Source: JAUIET01 sp039111475
Lineage (GTDB): Bacteria > Pseudomonadota > Gammaproteobacteria > Pseudomonadales > JAUIET01
NCBI GenBank assembly: GCA_039111475.1
Contig: JBCCIP010000015.1
Coordinates: 1-64,000 of the forward strand
Length of the DNA stretch: 64,000 nucleotides
Direction: 5' to 3'
Under the pieces are notes generated by a model that was not told the origin of the DNA, did no database searches, and was given only the letters and a program-made list of their open reading frames with translations. Positions 7,684 to 16,612 of the stretch are shown piece after piece (within the stretch, counting starts at the first letter, position 1; every line of letters begins with the position of its first letter). The position numbers and the translations under genes were made by a program.

Positions 7684-8961
7684 TCAAAGTGCAGCAAAGC
7701 ATTCGTCCAGAGTAGCCAGAAGCTGCGCGGCATTGTCTTTACCAAACGGCATGGGCGGGCGCAGTTTGAGGATATTGTCGTTACTGCCAATCTTGCTTAT
7801 CAATACGCCACGTTTACACATCATATTTATCAACCGACCGGCGACGTGCTGAATCGGCGCTTTTGTTTCGCGATCCTCGACCAGCTCCAAGGCGAAAAAC
7901 AAACCCTTATCACGTACATCACCAATGATCTCGTATCGGCTCTGCAGCTCCTTCAGGCCATTTGCTACGAAGCGACCTGTTTCCACAGCGTTTTCCAGCA
8001 GTTTCTCTTCTTGCAGCACATTGAGAACCGCCATACCGACCGCGCATGAGACTGGATTACCACCAAATGTATTGAAGTACATGCTCCATTCGCCAAACGA
8101 ATCCAACAATTCTGAACTGACAATAACGCCCGCTAACGGGTGTCCGTTGCCCATGGGCTTACCCAGCGTAACAATATCAGGCACAACGTTTTCGCCCTGA
8201 TGCGACCACCAATGATGCCCGGTGCGACCAAACCCGCCTTGTACTTCGTCCGCAATAAACACCCCGCCCGCTGCTCGTACGTTAGCAACGGCTTTTTCCA
8301 TAAACCCTTGAGGCACATTCACAAGGCCTTCATTGGCGAATTCCGGGCACAGTAATAGCCCGGCAAAACCAACACCTTCCTCCTCAAACTCTTCAATAGC
8401 AACTTGAACGCAATTAGCGTAGTAATCCGCCAACTCACTATCAGCAATGCCATCAATGCTCTTATAAGAATCAGGCACTGGAATACTCTTAACCCGTTTA
8501 GTGCTTGCTGCATCCGGCATAAACTCAGTGCCTAATTCCGCCACCGCTTCAGTATTGCCATGGTAGGCGCTGTTGGTTACGATTATTCCTTGCTTACAGG
8601 TATGATATCGGGCCATGCGCAAGGCCTGTTCATTGGCCTCGCTGCCGGTGCACATAAACATGGCAGAAGAGAGAGAATCGTCAAACAATGAGGTTAATCG
8701 CTCGGCGTAGTTCACGATGTTCTCATGCAGGTAGCGGGTGTGTGTATTGAGAGTCGAAGCTTGATTGGTGAGAGCTTCTACAATGCGAGGATGGCAATGT
8801 CCTACGTGGGGTACGTTATTGTATACATCCAGGTAGCGTTTGCCGTTGGCATCCCATACCCATACGCCCTCCCCTTTTACCAACTGTAAGGGCTGTTCGT
8901 AAAAAAGCGGTGAATGCTTGCCAATCGTTTTAAAACGCCGCTGCAGCAAATCTTCGTTCAT
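7684..8961 (-). CDS. Class-III PLP enzyme, ethanolamine-phosphate/phosphohydroxylysine phospho-lyase-like
   Basis: 425-residue PLP enzyme of the class-III aminotransferase fold. Landmarks: YNNVPHVGHCHPR with NTHTRYLHE (about 47-82), which is characteristic of the AGXT2L phospho-lyase branch; TGSEANEQALRMAR (about 105-118) for cofactor phosphate binding; ADEVQGGFGRTG for the Asp that contacts the pyridine nitrogen; and GKPMGNGHP with the Schiff-base Lys. True transaminases of the family look similar, so aminotransferase activity is the alternative. The downstream APH-fold kinase gene supports a two-step route of phosphorylation and phosphate elimination. It is divergent from the NTF2-like gene at 9096. 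Confidence 0.8.
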   Translation of the reverse strand: MNEDLLQRRFKTIGKHSPLFYEQPLQLVKGEGVWVWDANGKRYLDVYNNVPHVGHCHPRIVEALTNQASTLNTHTRYLHENIVNYAERLTSLFDDSLSSAMFMCTGSEANEQALRMARYHTCKQGIIVTNSAYHGNTEAVAELGTEFMPDAASTKRVKSIPVPDSYKSIDGIADSELADYYANCVQVAIEEFEEEGVGFAGLLLCPEFANEGLVNVPQGFMEKAVANVRAAGGVFIADEVQGGFGRTGHHWWSHQGENVVPDIVTLGKPMGNGHPLAGVIVSSELLDSFGEWSMYFNTFGGNPVSCAVGMAVLNVLQEEKLLENAVETGRFVANGLKELQSRYEIIGDVRDKGLFFALELVEDRETKAPIQHVAGRLINMMCKRGVLISKIGSNDNILKLRPPMPFGKDNAAQLLATLDECFAAL

Positions 8962-9095
8962 ACCAATACCTACTGTGACTACCTCTCAGCCTGACCCACG
9001 CCAGGTCTGGCAGGCGCGTAATATGAATTACTGAAACGGTATGATAGCCTCAAACCCTACTACGTCGGACAAATTTCTTAACACAGGCTTTTAGT

Positions 9096-9650
9096 ATGAA
9101 ACTGAACCCCAACAACACCTGGCGCCTTGTACAGGAACGCATGGAGCAGGAAGAAGACCCAAAGACACGTCGTAATCTGGAGCTTGTATTGCAACATATG
9201 AAGAGCGAAGCGCAAGGCGATATTGAAGGCGTGGTTGATACCTTATGTGAAAACCCCAAGTATGTTACGCACGATGTTCCCGACGAGCCGAGCATGAATC
9301 CCAGCGGCGACAAAGATGCTGTGCGCGCTTTTTATGACCTCACGATTGTTCAAACCGGCGCGCATCAACTGGAACTGAATTGTGATCGCGTAATCGCTGA
9401 TCATGAATCAGTGGTTACCGAAGGTGTGATGCGTATGGCCTATCCTGGTGCGACACTCGCCGCCATGGGCGTACAGGTGGAAGACCCGGATGCCTTTTAC
9501 TTGTACCAGACGAGAATGAGTGTAGTCTGGCCGGTAGACGCCGAATCTGGATTGCTGACAGGCGAAGAGACATATACCGGTACTGACGGATTTGCCGGTA
9601 TTGCTGAGCGAATGATCACTGCGGCAGATATTGTCCCACTCTCGATATAG
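9096..9650 (+). CDS. NTF2-like (SnoaL-type) cytosolic protein
   Basis: 184 residues without a signal peptide. An N-terminal helical extension is followed by an NTF2-like domain from about residue 40: a helix ending DTLCENPKYVTHD, a loop with GDKDAVRAFYD (about 88-98), and strands through YQTRMSVVWPV and GEETYTGTDG. Proteins of this kind often act with oxygenases or dehydrogenases in small-molecule catabolism, but no catalytic residues can be named here. It lies 31 bases upstream of the TauD-type dioxygenase in the same direction, so the two probably form one operon. Confidence 0.6.
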   Translation: MKLNPNNTWRLVQERMEQEEDPKTRRNLELVLQHMKSEAQGDIEGVVDTLCENPKYVTHDVPDEPSMNPSGDKDAVRAFYDLTIVQTGAHQLELNCDRVIADHESVVTEGVMRMAYPGATLAAMGVQVEDPDAFYLYQTRMSVVWPVDAESGLLTGEETYTGTDGFAGIAERMITAADIVPLSI

Positions 9651-9681
9651 CTTTTAAATTAGAAACAAGAAAGGAAACGCA

Positions 9682-10530
9682 ATGCCTTTAGCCGTCACCC
9701 CCACCAACTCAAGCTGCGGCGCCCTGGTCTCTGGCGTGGATCTGTCGCATGAATTATCCGACGACCTGATCGCCGAGATCCGGTCGCACTGGACAGAGCA
9801 CAAAGTACTGGCATTTCCTGATCAGCACTTAAGTGATGATGACCTCGAGAGGTTCACGCTGTGTTTTGGCGAATTTGGCGAAGACCCGTTTTTTGGTCAC
9901 ATTGAAGGCCATGAACACATCGCCGCAATTCAGCGCAACGCCGATGAGAAAACCCCAATATTTGCGGAAATTTTTCATTCCGATTGGAGTTTTCTCGACA
10001 TACCGCCGGCGGGAACCATGCTGTATGGAATCACCATACCACCCATGGGTGGCAACACCTTGTTTGCCGATCAGGTAGCCGCCTACGAAAGCCTTCCCGA
10101 TGCACTTAGGGAAACAGCGGACAGTCTCACGGCTATTCATTCAGCCGAGCTTGGGTATGCGCCGGATGGTGCGTATGGCGAGAACGATCGGGACGGCGGG
10201 CGCAGCATGAAAATCCTTCCCAGTGAGCGCGCCAGAGAGAAACGTGAGCACCCCTTTGTAAGAACTCATCACGAGACTGGTAAGAACGCATTATTTTCTT
10301 CCGCTGCTTACATACAAGGCTTTGCCGGATTGGAAAAAGCGGACAGCGATGCGCTTTTGATAGAGTTTTACGCGCATCAAAGTCGCGAAGAATTTGTGTA
10401 CTCGCACCCATGGCAAAAGAACATGCTGGTAATGTGGGACAACCGATCACTTCTGCACGCGGCTACCGGAGGCTATGACGGTTACGATCGCTTACTTCAC
10501 CGCACTACTATTGCCGATACGCAGTTCTGA
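9682..10530 (+). CDS. TauD/TfdA-family 2-oxoglutarate-dependent dioxygenase
   Basis: Fe(II)/2-oxoglutarate oxygenase of 282 residues, the usual TauD length. The iron facial triad is visible: HSDWSF (His and Asp at about 99 and 101) and the distal His in LLHAATGGY (about 258). The 2-oxoglutarate-binding Arg follows in LLHRTTI. The start is preceded by AAGGAAA at good spacing. Family members hydroxylate taurine, aryloxyacetates, carnitine precursors or related small acids; the substrate is not readable. It sits in a short operon with the NTF2-like protein and a DUF2007 protein. Confidence 0.85.
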   Translation: MPLAVTPTNSSCGALVSGVDLSHELSDDLIAEIRSHWTEHKVLAFPDQHLSDDDLERFTLCFGEFGEDPFFGHIEGHEHIAAIQRNADEKTPIFAEIFHSDWSFLDIPPAGTMLYGITIPPMGGNTLFADQVAAYESLPDALRETADSLTAIHSAELGYAPDGAYGENDRDGGRSMKILPSERAREKREHPFVRTHHETGKNALFSSAAYIQGFAGLEKADSDALLIEFYAHQSREEFVYSHPWQKNMLVMWDNRSLLHAATGGYDGYDRLLHRTTIADTQF

Positions 10531-10556
10531 TTCCGCCATTCAAAAGATTAGCAATT

Positions 10557-10769
10557 ATGGACTTGGCGAGATGTTACGACATGGGTCTCGCGGCCGTTAT
10601 GAAGGCCGCGCTGATTAGCGAAGGCATTGAAGTGTTAGACTACAGTGGTTCTGGGCATGTTTCCATCGCTGGCGCAGATCATTCGTACTACGTAAAAGTT
10701 CCAGAACAAGAATACACGCAGGCAAAGCAAATACTTGTGGATGCCGGCTTCGAGAAATACATCATTTGA
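10557..10769 (+). CDS. DUF2007-like small protein
   Basis: 70-residue protein with the pattern of the DUF2007 family (putative signal-transducing proteins): an N-terminal helix with DMGLAAVMKAALISEGIEV, a short central hairpin, and a C-terminal strand-helix VPEQEYTQAKQILVDAGF. It lies 26 bases after the dioxygenase gene on the same strand. Small domains of this family occur alone or fused to other proteins; no function is established. Confidence 0.6.
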   Translation: MDLARCYDMGLAAVMKAALISEGIEVLDYSGSGHVSIAGADHSYYVKVPEQEYTQAKQILVDAGFEKYII

Positions 10770-10782
10770 TGGTTTTCAAATT

Positions 10783-11343
10783 CTAAAAAACCGGCATCCC
10801 GGCGAGATAAGGATGCAGCCAGGCAACAACACCAAAAACCGCAATACCGATACCTATCACTTTAAGGTCACCGACCAATCCTGGGGCTTCCGGTTTCTGC
10901 CACGCGCCTTCCCGTCGGTTAATAAAAAGCATCTGCAAGACGGCCCACACCAGGAGCCCGCCAAACAGCAGCACCGATCGACTATCACCATTCATTAAAA
11001 GATGGGCAATCGACCAAACAACAACACTGGTCAGTTGCGGGTGACGTAAAAAACGTTTTATGGATGTTGGCGGTTTGGACGCAACGAACAACACCAGCGC
11101 CACCACCATCAAGCCGATCCCTACCGGCCTGAACACCGGGTCCGCCAGATATACTAATGTTGGTGTGGATGATCTCCAACCGAATACAATCATTGTCAGG
11201 GAAGCCAGCAGCAACAGAGAAAAACTTCCCATGTAACCGCCTTCGCCCAGCGCTCCTTTCCAGGATTGTTTTAGGCCCGGCAGCAGCGACGGAATAAAGT
11301 GTACGAAAGACCACAGAAGCAAACCAGCAATTAATAGGCTCAT
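10783..11343 (-). CDS. NnrU-family membrane protein
   Basis: 186-residue integral membrane protein with about five hydrophobic segments. It has the NnrU hallmark stretch RHPQLTSVVVWSIAHLLMNG followed by RSVLLFGGLLVWAVLQM (about 98-140). NnrU was named from denitrifiers, where it is linked with nitric oxide reduction, but many family members, like this one, lie outside any nitrogen-oxide gene cluster; MnrU-type members are isomerase-like. No nor or nir gene is present in the window, so a role in denitrification cannot be claimed. It is convergent with the DUF2007 gene (13 bases apart). Confidence 0.75.
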   Translation of the reverse strand: MSLLIAGLLLWSFVHFIPSLLPGLKQSWKGALGEGGYMGSFSLLLLASLTMIVFGWRSSTPTLVYLADPVFRPVGIGLMVVALVLFVASKPPTSIKRFLRHPQLTSVVVWSIAHLLMNGDSRSVLLFGGLLVWAVLQMLFINRREGAWQKPEAPGLVGDLKVIGIGIAVFGVVAWLHPYLAGMPVF

Positions 11344-11563
11344 ACAATGTCCCCACTCTTGTATCGCTTGATACTACGCCGCAAATCAGTGAAATTCCAC
11401 AATAAGCCGCCAATAAATACGCAGAACCGCCGGTGCGTTCTTGTCGCAAAAAGTCCGTGATTGCAGACTATCCAGTGAAATCACGCACACACTGCTCGAA
11501 TGGAATAATTTCCACACCTTAGGCATACTCACACGCGCAAAAATATAATTGTGGGAATACGCC

Positions 11564-12724
11564 ATGTCGCCGAATACCGTAGACGTCAATAGTCCTAGAT
11601 CATTGTCTGCTGCAATTTACCTTGGCGTGATCGGCGCGGCCGTATTTATTGTCCAGCCTGGTTTTGTACAAGGGCTGGTCGGATTTTACGGTTTCTCCGA
11701 GCAACAGGCTGGTTACATCGCATCAGCTGAAATTTGGGGCCTGGCGTTAACAACCGTTTTGCTAGCGCTAGGAGGCCACAGAGTGCGTTGGCGTCGCGTT
11801 CTGAAAACGTCGATCATTGTTTTCGCTCTGGGCAACGTTGCCGCTGTATTCACCCAGGACTTCACGCTGTTCAGCGGCATGCGTTTTGTCGCCGGCATGG
11901 GCTCGGGCGGTTTGGTGTCGCTTACCTTTACTATCATAGGGCTGACTCAACGAGCAGATCATAATTTTGGCTATTTGATCATGGGGGTTCTTAGCTACGG
12001 CGCGCTGGGACTGTGGATTATGCCCTGGGCGCTGGAAATCGCAGGCATGCATGGCGTGATTATTTTCTTCGCCATGTTTGGGTTCAGTGGTTGGCCATTC
12101 ATTGCACACATGCCGGATTCTGGGAAAGAGCAACGGCAAGTTGAAGCTGATGCATTAGATCTTTCGGGTCTGTTTCGCTGGTGCGCAATTATTGCCATGT
12201 TCACCTACTTCTTTGCCCAAGGAGTTATTTGGGCTTATTTGTTTCTAATTGGCACGAATGGCGGCGTCAGCGCACAAGGTGTTGCGAATGGATTAATGTT
12301 ATCGCAGTTTCTTGGTATCGTCGGCGCTTTTGTACCCGCTCTTCTGGGCAATCGCTATGGAAGAATTTTCCCCCTAACGATTGGAATAATTGGCGGCTCA
12401 ATTGTGCTGTATGCATTATTCGGCGAGTTCACGGCAATGGTATATGCAGTTACCGTTTGCATTTACAATTTTTTCTGGAATATGACTCACCCTTTTCTTC
12501 TGGCTGCTATGGCGAGCTTCGACCAGCATGGCCGGGTAGTTGTCTATGCGGTCGCAGCACAAATGCTAGGGCTGGCGGTTGGGCCAGCCTTCGCGGCCAC
12601 ATTGCTGGAGGGAGCTGACTACGCGCGAATAATTACGGCGGGCATCATCTTGTTTATCGTTTCATGGCTGCTTATGTTAGTGCCTTTGATCAATCATCGA
12701 CGACAAAGTGCCGTGCTACCTTAA
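11564..12724 (+). CDS. Major facilitator superfamily transporter
   Basis: 386-residue inner-membrane transporter with 12 hydrophobic segments and the short charged turns expected between helices 2 and 3 (GGHRVRWRRVL) and 8 and 9 (GNRYGRIF), the positions of the MFS GxxxDRxGR-type motif. The ATG at 11564 was preferred over an upstream TTG at 11549. There is a long cytosolic loop in the middle (GKEQRQVEADALDLSGLF, about 190-207). Substrate unknown. It is convergent with the CitE-like lyase gene 10 bases away and stands alone on its strand. Confidence 0.8.
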   Translation: MSPNTVDVNSPRSLSAAIYLGVIGAAVFIVQPGFVQGLVGFYGFSEQQAGYIASAEIWGLALTTVLLALGGHRVRWRRVLKTSIIVFALGNVAAVFTQDFTLFSGMRFVAGMGSGGLVSLTFTIIGLTQRADHNFGYLIMGVLSYGALGLWIMPWALEIAGMHGVIIFFAMFGFSGWPFIAHMPDSGKEQRQVEADALDLSGLFRWCAIIAMFTYFFAQGVIWAYLFLIGTNGGVSAQGVANGLMLSQFLGIVGAFVPALLGNRYGRIFPLTIGIIGGSIVLYALFGEFTAMVYAVTVCIYNFFWNMTHPFLLAAMASFDQHGRVVVYAVAAQMLGLAVGPAFAATLLEGADYARIITAGIILFIVSWLLMLVPLINHRRQSAVLP

Positions 12725-12733
12725 GCTCAAATA

Positions 12734-13624
12734 TCAGCTTGCTTGTCTTTGATCTATCGCGTGCTGCAATTGGATCAGCTGTTTCGCTTGTTCCAGATGC
12801 AACAACTCAACCATCGTGCCATTCAACTTAATTACGCCTTTGCCCTTATTTTCAGGCAGCGTAAACGCAGCAATTATTTCGTGTGCATTGGTGATGGCTT
12901 CTTCGGAAGGTGCGAACACACGGTTGGCTGCTTCTATTTGAGATGGGTGTATTAGCGTTTTCCCATCAAAACCCAGACCTCTTCCATGCGCACACTCTGC
13001 CTCAAGACCTGCTTCATTCCCAATCTCGTTATACACGCCATCAAGAGCCACTAAATCGAACGCACGTGCGGCTAGCAGAGTAAGACCCAGACTTGGCTGC
13101 ATATTCGCTCTGTCGGGGCTAGGCAAGGCACGCAACTCTTTTACCAAGTCGTTGGGTCCCAGCATAAATCCGGCCAATCTCGTTGTTGAAGCGCTAGCCG
13201 CGATCCGTTGGATATTCAGAATTGCCAGCGGCATTTCAATCATTACCCAGAGCAAAAATGTCGCTGGCGCTTTTGCGTCATTTAATATTTCATTCAGCTC
13301 AATAATATCGTCAGCTGTTGTGATTTTTGGTACCAACACGCCATCTGCCTGACTGCGCACAGCCATGTCGATATCGGCCCTTCCCCATGGGGTATCCAGC
13401 GCATTGCTTCTTACTACTACTTCTCGGTAACCATAAGCGTTTTCTTGCAGCGCGGCTTCCACTAGACCCCTCGCATCTTGCTTGGCGTCAGGTGCTACGG
13501 AATCTTCAAGATCGAGAATAATCATGTCAGCGGCCAAAGTGCGGGCTTTCTCCAGCGCACGCGCATTCGCACCAGGCATGTACAGGCATGATCGACGAAT
13601 TTTGGGCTCACTTTTTGAAGACAT
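12734..13624 (-). CDS. HpcH/HpaI-family CoA-ester lyase (CitE/citramalyl-CoA lyase-like)
   Basis: 296-residue TIM-barrel lyase. Diagnostic pieces: RRSCLYMPGANARALEKA at the N terminus; the metal-binding DLEDSVAPDAK (about 38-48); VVVRSNALDTPWG; the Glu of MIEMPLAILN; and GFDGKTLIHPSQIE (about 219-232), typical of malyl-, citramalyl- and beta-methylmalyl-CoA lyases. It probably cleaves a 3-hydroxyacyl-CoA into acetyl-CoA plus a 2-oxo acid, using Mg2+. No CoA transferase or ligase is adjacent to define the substrate. Single-gene unit. Confidence 0.8.
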   Translation of the reverse strand: MSSKSEPKIRRSCLYMPGANARALEKARTLAADMIILDLEDSVAPDAKQDARGLVEAALQENAYGYREVVVRSNALDTPWGRADIDMAVRSQADGVLVPKITTADDIIELNEILNDAKAPATFLLWVMIEMPLAILNIQRIAASASTTRLAGFMLGPNDLVKELRALPSPDRANMQPSLGLTLLAARAFDLVALDGVYNEIGNEAGLEAECAHGRGLGFDGKTLIHPSQIEAANRVFAPSEEAITNAHEIIAAFTLPENKGKGVIKLNGTMVELLHLEQAKQLIQLQHAIDQRQAS

Positions 13625-13849
13625 GCGTCAACTACCAATCAGTCTGAGAACGAATCGAGGTAGATACTAAATGATCGTGCGGGGAAAACAATGCCCACTT
13701 ATTGCTAGCTGGCACGTTTCAAGGCATTAATTATCCTCTTTGACACAAAAGCTGTTGATGCCTTGCAACTGCGTATATCATTAACGTGTTGAATCAACAG
13801 GCCCTACGATTTTACGCATATTGATAAGCAAAACTGAAGGTAATGATCA

Positions 13850-14362
13850 ATGATCAGGTTTACATTAAATGGGCAGGCAGTATCAAGCGATGTGAGTGAT
13901 GACACACCTCTGCTGTGGGTGGTTCGTGACGAATTCAAACTAAAAGGCTCCAAATTTGGGTGTGGAGCTGGTCTGTGTGGCGCTTGCACCCTACATATTG
14001 ATGGTAAGGCGCAACGCAGTTGTGTGTTGCCCATATCAGTTGTTGCTGGAAAAGCAGTTACAACGATAGAGGGTTTGGGTTCACCGCAAGAAATGCACCC
14101 TCTTCAGAAACGATGGGCTGAATTGGGCGTTCCGCAGTGTGGATATTGTCAATCTGGCCAGATAATGTCAGCGGCTGCACTGCTCAGTGCCAATTCTGAA
14201 CCAACGGAAGAACAAGTTGAGCAAGCGATGGCAGGTAACATTTGCCGCTGTGGCTGTTATCCTGGCATCAAACAGGCAATTATGGATGTGGCCAAACTGT
14301 CTGTTACGGAGAACGAAGCGGTCGCGTACTACACGCCAAAATCCCATGAGCGTGAAGCATGA
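13850..14362 (+). CDS. Molybdenum hydroxylase small subunit, two [2Fe-2S] clusters (IorA-type)
   Basis: 170-residue iron-sulfur subunit of a xanthine-dehydrogenase-family enzyme. The plant-type [2Fe-2S] ligands are C38, C43, C46 and C58 (GCGAGLCGACTLH then C). The second, all-helical [2Fe-2S] domain uses C97, C100, C132 and C134 (QCGYCQSG and NICRCGC). Length and spacing are those of two-subunit enzymes such as isoquinoline 1-oxidoreductase. Its stop overlaps the start of the large-subunit gene (ATGA), so the two are translationally coupled. Electrons would pass from the molybdenum site through both clusters to an external acceptor; no FAD subunit is encoded nearby. Confidence 0.9.
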   Translation: MIRFTLNGQAVSSDVSDDTPLLWVVRDEFKLKGSKFGCGAGLCGACTLHIDGKAQRSCVLPISVVAGKAVTTIEGLGSPQEMHPLQKRWAELGVPQCGYCQSGQIMSAAALLSANSEPTEEQVEQAMAGNICRCGCYPGIKQAIMDVAKLSVTENEAVAYYTPKSHEREA

Positions 14363-16596
14363 GCATGACTGATTCATTACAGGAAACAAAAGTGGATGCT
14401 CTGCTGAGCAACGCAAGCCGGCGCGAATTTTTGCGCCGCTCCGGCATTGTGGGTGGCGGTTTGATTGTTGGTGTGTCGTTAAGCAGTTGCAGCGACGTTG
14501 GCCCTGCGATTGACGCTAGCAAAGGCAAGTTCACACCCAATGCCTTTCTGCAAATTAGCAGCGATGGGGTTATAAATTTTCATAATCCGCGTGACGAAAT
14601 GGGCCAGGGTGTCTATATGGGCCTAACCACACTGATCGCGGAAGAGTTAAATACTCATCCTGACAAAATAAACGTGGTCATTGTTGATGCGCACCCGGAT
14701 TACGCCGCACCGAGCTCAGGTTTTCAGGCCACCGGTGGTAGCGGCAGTATTCGCGATCACTACCTGCCGCTGCGCCAGGCCGCGGCCAATGCCCGTGAGT
14801 TATTGCTGCAAGCGGCCGGCACCAGCCTGGGTGTTGCCGCAGATAAATTACGTCTTCAAGACGCTAGAATTCTTCATGGCAGCAAGGACTACTCCATAGG
14901 TCAGTTCGCCGATGCTGCCGAAGCCCTGCCACTGCAGAATGATGCTGCACTTAAGTCACCGGGCCAGTTCCTGTTCATTGGCAAGGAAATTCCCAGAATT
15001 GACGCCATCGCAAAGTCAACAGGCACGGCACCATATGGCATTGACGCCGACATGGAAAACCTGCACAGAGCCGTGGTGCGCCACTCGCCAGTGCCCGGTG
15101 GGAAGGTAAAGTCTTTTGATGCCAGCAAGGCTAAAGCAGTGCCCGGTGTGGTTGATGTGATAGAAATTCACACAGGTGTCGCGGTCGTTGCTGAACATTA
15201 TTGGCCGGCGAAAAAAGCAGCTGCACTGATTGATGTTGAATGGGATTCACCGAAAGAATTGAGCGGTGTATCGTCTGCCAGCATTCGTGCCGACTATGAG
15301 GCGGCAATGCGCAGCGATGAAGGCGAGGTGTATGTAGAGACAAATGATGCACCAGACACTGGCGCAGCGGAATACACTCTAGAAGCTGATTACTGGAGCC
15401 CCTACCTCTCCCATTCACCCATGGAACCAATGAATGGAACAGTGCGCATCCAGGGTGACACAGCCGAGGCCTGGGCGGGCAGTCAGGGCCCCATTACTGT
15501 GCAAGGTATGGTCACACGTTACGCCGGCATCGATGCCGATAAAGTCACGGTGCACGGTTTGTTTTCCGGTGGAGGCTTTGGTCGTCGCGCCTATGTCACG
15601 CACGTAGGCGAGGCAGCAGCTCTCGCGCGTATCACTGGCCTACCAATCCAAGTTGTTTGGTCAAGAGAAACGGATACTCAAAACGGATGGTTCCGCCCCG
15701 CTAGCCTGGTGAATATTAAGGCCAGTTTGGATAGCGATGGAATTATTAATGACTGGCAGGCAAAACGCGTTGGCGCCAATATCACCCCAGAAATGGTCGC
15801 GCAGATTATGCCAGTGGTGTTGCCATCAGTACCCCAGGGTGTGGTTAACGTCGCCAGCGGTGTCGCTAGAAGCGCTCACGACGGATGGATTGTTGATCAC
15901 AGCAGTCTGGAAGGTTTGTACGACGACTATGACTGGCCCAATAAACGCATCATTCACAAGTCGGTGAACCACGGCATTCCAACCCTGTTCTGGCGCTCCG
16001 TGGGTCACTCCTACACCGCGTTTGCTAAAGAATGTGCGGTAGACGAGCTTGCTTTACAAGCTAACATTGATCCTATTGAACTTCGACTTCGAAATTGCAG
16101 GAATAATCCGCGTCTGGCCAACGTCATCCGTCGCGCTGGAGAAGTGTATTCGAAAGGTGACACTGAGAATTCCAGGTTTTTGGGGTTCGCTGCTCACACA
16201 TCGTTTCAGTCGCACGTCGCACAGGTCGCCGAGGTGTCAGTGGCGAACAACGATATCAGGGTACACAAAGTAACGTGTGTTGTTGATTGCGGTGTTGCAG
16301 TGAATCCGCAAATTGTGCGCGATCAGATGTCCGGAGCGATCATGTTTGGTTTAACCGCCGCACTCTATGGCGAAATAGATATTGTTAATGGCGCAGTCAA
16401 GCAAAGCAATTTTCATGATTACCCTATTTTGCGCATGACCGAAGCACCTGAGGTAGACGTTATTATTATTGACAGCGCCGAAGCCCCTACTGGCGTTGGC
16501 GAGCCAGGCCTTCCACCAATTGGGCCGGCTGTTGCAAACGCTGTGTTCCGAGCAACTGGGCAGCGGCTACGAGATATGCCATTGCGGCTCGCTTAA
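14359..16596 (+). CDS. Molybdenum hydroxylase large subunit (IorB-type), Tat-exported
   Basis: 745-residue molybdopterin-cytosine-dinucleotide-binding subunit. The N terminus has a twin-arginine motif (RREFLRR, residues 21-27), a hydrophobic stretch and a lipobox-like LSSC (Cys44), so the complex is probably exported folded and may be lipid-anchored. GGGFGRRAY (about 405) and the C-terminal GVGEPGLPPIGPAVANA, with the catalytic Glu that activates the metal-bound hydroxyl, mark the family. As in isoquinoline 1-oxidoreductase, the large subunit is a periplasmic type that usually donates to a cytochrome c. Substrate (aldehyde or N-heterocycle) unknown; no maturation or cytochrome gene is adjacent. 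Confidence 0.85.
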   Translation: MSMTDSLQETKVDALLSNASRREFLRRSGIVGGGLIVGVSLSSCSDVGPAIDASKGKFTPNAFLQISSDGVINFHNPRDEMGQGVYMGLTTLIAEELNTHPDKINVVIVDAHPDYAAPSSGFQATGGSGSIRDHYLPLRQAAANARELLLQAAGTSLGVAADKLRLQDARILHGSKDYSIGQFADAAEALPLQNDAALKSPGQFLFIGKEIPRIDAIAKSTGTAPYGIDADMENLHRAVVRHSPVPGGKVKSFDASKAKAVPGVVDVIEIHTGVAVVAEHYWPAKKAAALIDVEWDSPKELSGVSSASIRADYEAAMRSDEGEVYVETNDAPDTGAAEYTLEADYWSPYLSHSPMEPMNGTVRIQGDTAEAWAGSQGPITVQGMVTRYAGIDADKVTVHGLFSGGGFGRRAYVTHVGEAAALARITGLPIQVVWSRETDTQNGWFRPASLVNIKASLDSDGIINDWQAKRVGANITPEMVAQIMPVVLPSVPQGVVNVASGVARSAHDGWIVDHSSLEGLYDDYDWPNKRIIHKSVNHGIPTLFWRSVGHSYTAFAKECAVDELALQANIDPIELRLRNCRNNPRLANVIRRAGEVYSKGDTENSRFLGFAAHTSFQSHVAQVAEVSVANNDIRVHKVTCVVDCGVAVNPQIVRDQMSGAIMFGLTAALYGEIDIVNGAVKQSNFHDYPILRMTEAPEVDVIIIDSAEAPTGVGEPGLPPIGPAVANAVFRATGQRLRDMPLRLA

Positions 16597-16612
16597 AGTT
16601 AGCCAGACCAAG

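Noticed and set aside
13709..13724. TGGCACG followed by a GC, resembling a sigma-54 promoter upstream of the IorA-type gene
   Set aside because: The spacing between the GG and GC elements is one base off and the second element lacks the TTGCA pattern.
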